Source: Halomonas cerina
GTDB taxonomy: Bacteria > Pseudomonadota > Gammaproteobacteria > Pseudomonadales > Halomonadaceae
NCBI RefSeq assembly: GCF_014192215.1
Contig: NZ_JACHXP010000007.1
Location: 1 to 64,000, forward strand
Length of the DNA: 64,000 bases
Direction: 5' to 3'
In this document: positions 63,085 through 64,000 of the stretch, in pieces
Numbering within the stretch: position 1 is the first letter of the stretch
Layout of the letters: every line of letters starts with the position of its first letter
Translations under genes and position numbers: made by a program
Notes under the pieces: generated by a model
Database searches by the model: none
What the model was told of the DNA's origin: nothing
The model's input: the letters and a program-made list of their open reading frames with translations, nothing else

Positions 63085-64000
63085 TCAGCCGCCCACCCCA
63101 CCGAAGAAGATGAAGACCAGCACCACCAACAGCAGGAACAGCGTCTCGGCGGCCATTAGGATGACCGGCTTCCAGCCGACTACCGCCAGCTTCTGGAAAG
63201 ACGTCTTGATCCCCAGCGCGGCGATCGCGGTGACCAGGCACCACCGCGACAAGTCGGTGAAGCCTTCGGTGACCACCGGCGGTATCACGCCCAGGCTGTT
63301 GACGATCACCAGCGCCACGAAAGCCACCAGGAAACCCGGCAGCATCGTCACCTTGCGGTCGTCACTTTCCTCGCGACGGGCATGGCGGAACAGGAACATG
63401 AACGCCATCACCGCCGGCACCAGCATGGCGACGCGCAGCAGCTTGACGAAGGTCGATACATCGCCGGTGCTCTCGGAGATCATGTAGCCGGCACCGACCA
63501 CCTGGGCGACATCGTGGATGGTGCCGCCGAGAAAGATGCCCGCCTGGTCGTCGCTGAGGCTCAGCATCCCCACGATCAGCGGATAGGTCACCATGGCCAT
63601 GGTCGACAGCGTCGTGACCCCTACCACGGTAAGGATAGTGTTGCGCTCACTGGTCTCGTGACGCGGCATCACCGCCGACAGCGCCAACGCCGCCGAGGCC
63701 CCGCAGATGGCTACCGAGCCGCCGGTAAGCAGGCCCATGTCGCGGTGCAGCCCCAGCAGGCGAGCCAGCACCACCCCCATCAGGATAGTCAGCGAGACCC
63801 CGGCGACGACCGTCAGCAACGGGCCGATCCCCAGTTCCATGACCTGTTCGATGGTGATGCGCACACCCAGCAGCGCCACCCCGAGGCGCAAAATGGTACG
63901 CGCGGCGAAGTCGACGCCGGCCAGGCAGCGCTCGTCTTCGGAGAGGAAATGCAGCGACATGCCGAACAGCAGGGCATAGAGTAGCGTCGGTCCACCGTAG
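63085..64000 (-). CDS. YeiH-family (UPF0324) putative sulfate/anion exporter, partial
   Basis: The gene runs off the window end; 305 codons are visible. The translation starts within ...GPTLLYALLFGMSLHFL and contains LRLGVALLGVRITIEQV, GSVAICGASAALALSAV and GGTIHDVAQVVGAGY, the signatures of the YeiH/PSE family with about ten helices. An internal ATG at 63960 is not the true start, because the frame stays open upstream and matches the family. Export of sulfate released by choline sulfatase is a tempting link, but unproven. Confidence 0.88.
   Translation of the reverse strand, partial: YGGPTLLYALLFGMSLHFLSEDERCLAGVDFAARTILRLGVALLGVRITIEQVMELGIGPLLTVVAGVSLTILMGVVLARLLGLHRDMGLLTGGSVAICGASAALALSAVMPRHETSERNTILTVVGVTTLSTMAMVTYPLIVGMLSLSDDQAGIFLGGTIHDVAQVVGAGYMISESTGDVSTFVKLLRVAMLVPAVMAFMFLFRHARREESDDRKVTMLPGFLVAFVALVIVNSLGVIPPVVTEGFTDLSRWCLVTAIAALGIKTSFQKLAVVGWKPVILMAAETLFLLLVVLVFIFFGGVGG

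Overview
This 64 kb window is a stretch of high-GC chromosome from what looks like a moderately halophilic gammaproteobacterium, most likely Halomonadaceae (inference). The reasons are choline-sulfate and BCCT osmolyte genes, two TRAP uptake systems, a phasin and a GlcDEFG glycolate oxidase, in gammaproteobacterial-looking operons with Shine-Dalgarno starts. No rRNA, tRNA, CRISPR, phage or insertion-sequence gene was recognised. Genes are densely packed, and many convergent pairs are separated by strong GC hairpins.

Layout. (1) 1-5.7 kb, minus strand: the glyoxylate-to-glycerate route gcl, hyi, glxR, glycerate kinase, then the start of pyruvate kinase. (2) 5.8-16.7 kb: two divergent TRAP-transporter operons of unknown substrate. 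The left one carries an arylmalonate-decarboxylase-like protein, a hydantoinase-family amidohydrolase and a 2-keto-4-pentenoate-hydratase-like enzyme. The right one carries a hydantoin-racemase-like protein without its catalytic cysteines and a GntR regulator. (3) 16.7-32 kb: a purine/ureide island with ureidoglycolate lyase, ureidoglycine aminohydrolase, an RpiR regulator, a YfcC-type permease, PuuE allantoinase, a two-cysteine hydantoin/allantoin racemase, two NCS1 permeases flanking an exported cysteine-less racemase-fold protein, a GntR regulator, the membrane urate oxidase PuuD, HIU hydrolase, OHCU decarboxylase and a xanthine/urate permease. (4) 32-34.2 kb: phosphoribosyltransferase, phasin and GST. 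(5) 34.2-41.8 kb: lactate/glycolate permease, gamma carbonic anhydrase, glcDEF and glcG, with a 7-bp tandem repeat between glcF and glcG. (6) 41.8-46.2 kb: choline-sulfate regulator, choline sulfatase and BCCT transporter. (7) 46.3-64 kb: GNAT-nitrilase fusion, MtfA-like peptidase, TVP38 protein, glycosyltransferase, tartrate dehydrogenase, methyltransferase, lipocalin, AstE with an arginine-type ABC importer, a Zn/Cd/Pb P-type ATPase behind a MerR-type promoter, a CPA2 antiporter, a TraX-like protein and a YeiH-type exporter cut by the window end.

How it fits together. Urate is taken up and oxidised (PuuD, UraH, UraD) to allantoin, opened by PuuE, and the later ureides yield glyoxylate plus urea. 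Glycolate also enters as glyoxylate through GlcDEF. Gcl, Hyi/GlxR and glycerate kinase then move glyoxylate into glycolysis beside pyruvate kinase. Allantoate amidohydrolase is the one ureide step not found here. Promoter motifs tie the modules together. A TTGTATACAA-type palindrome recurs at the allantoin, urate and permease promoters and at the GntR gene beside them. An IclR-type box (TGGAAAATATTTC) occurs at both gcl and glcD. An identical ATTGGTCATACCAAT palindrome precedes both the glycolate permease and glcD, with two further elements at the same spacing.

The most unusual feature is a set of four Asp/Glu/hydantoin-racemase-fold proteins. Their active-site thiol pattern runs from two cysteines, to one, to none (twice), and one of the cysteine-less members has an export signal.
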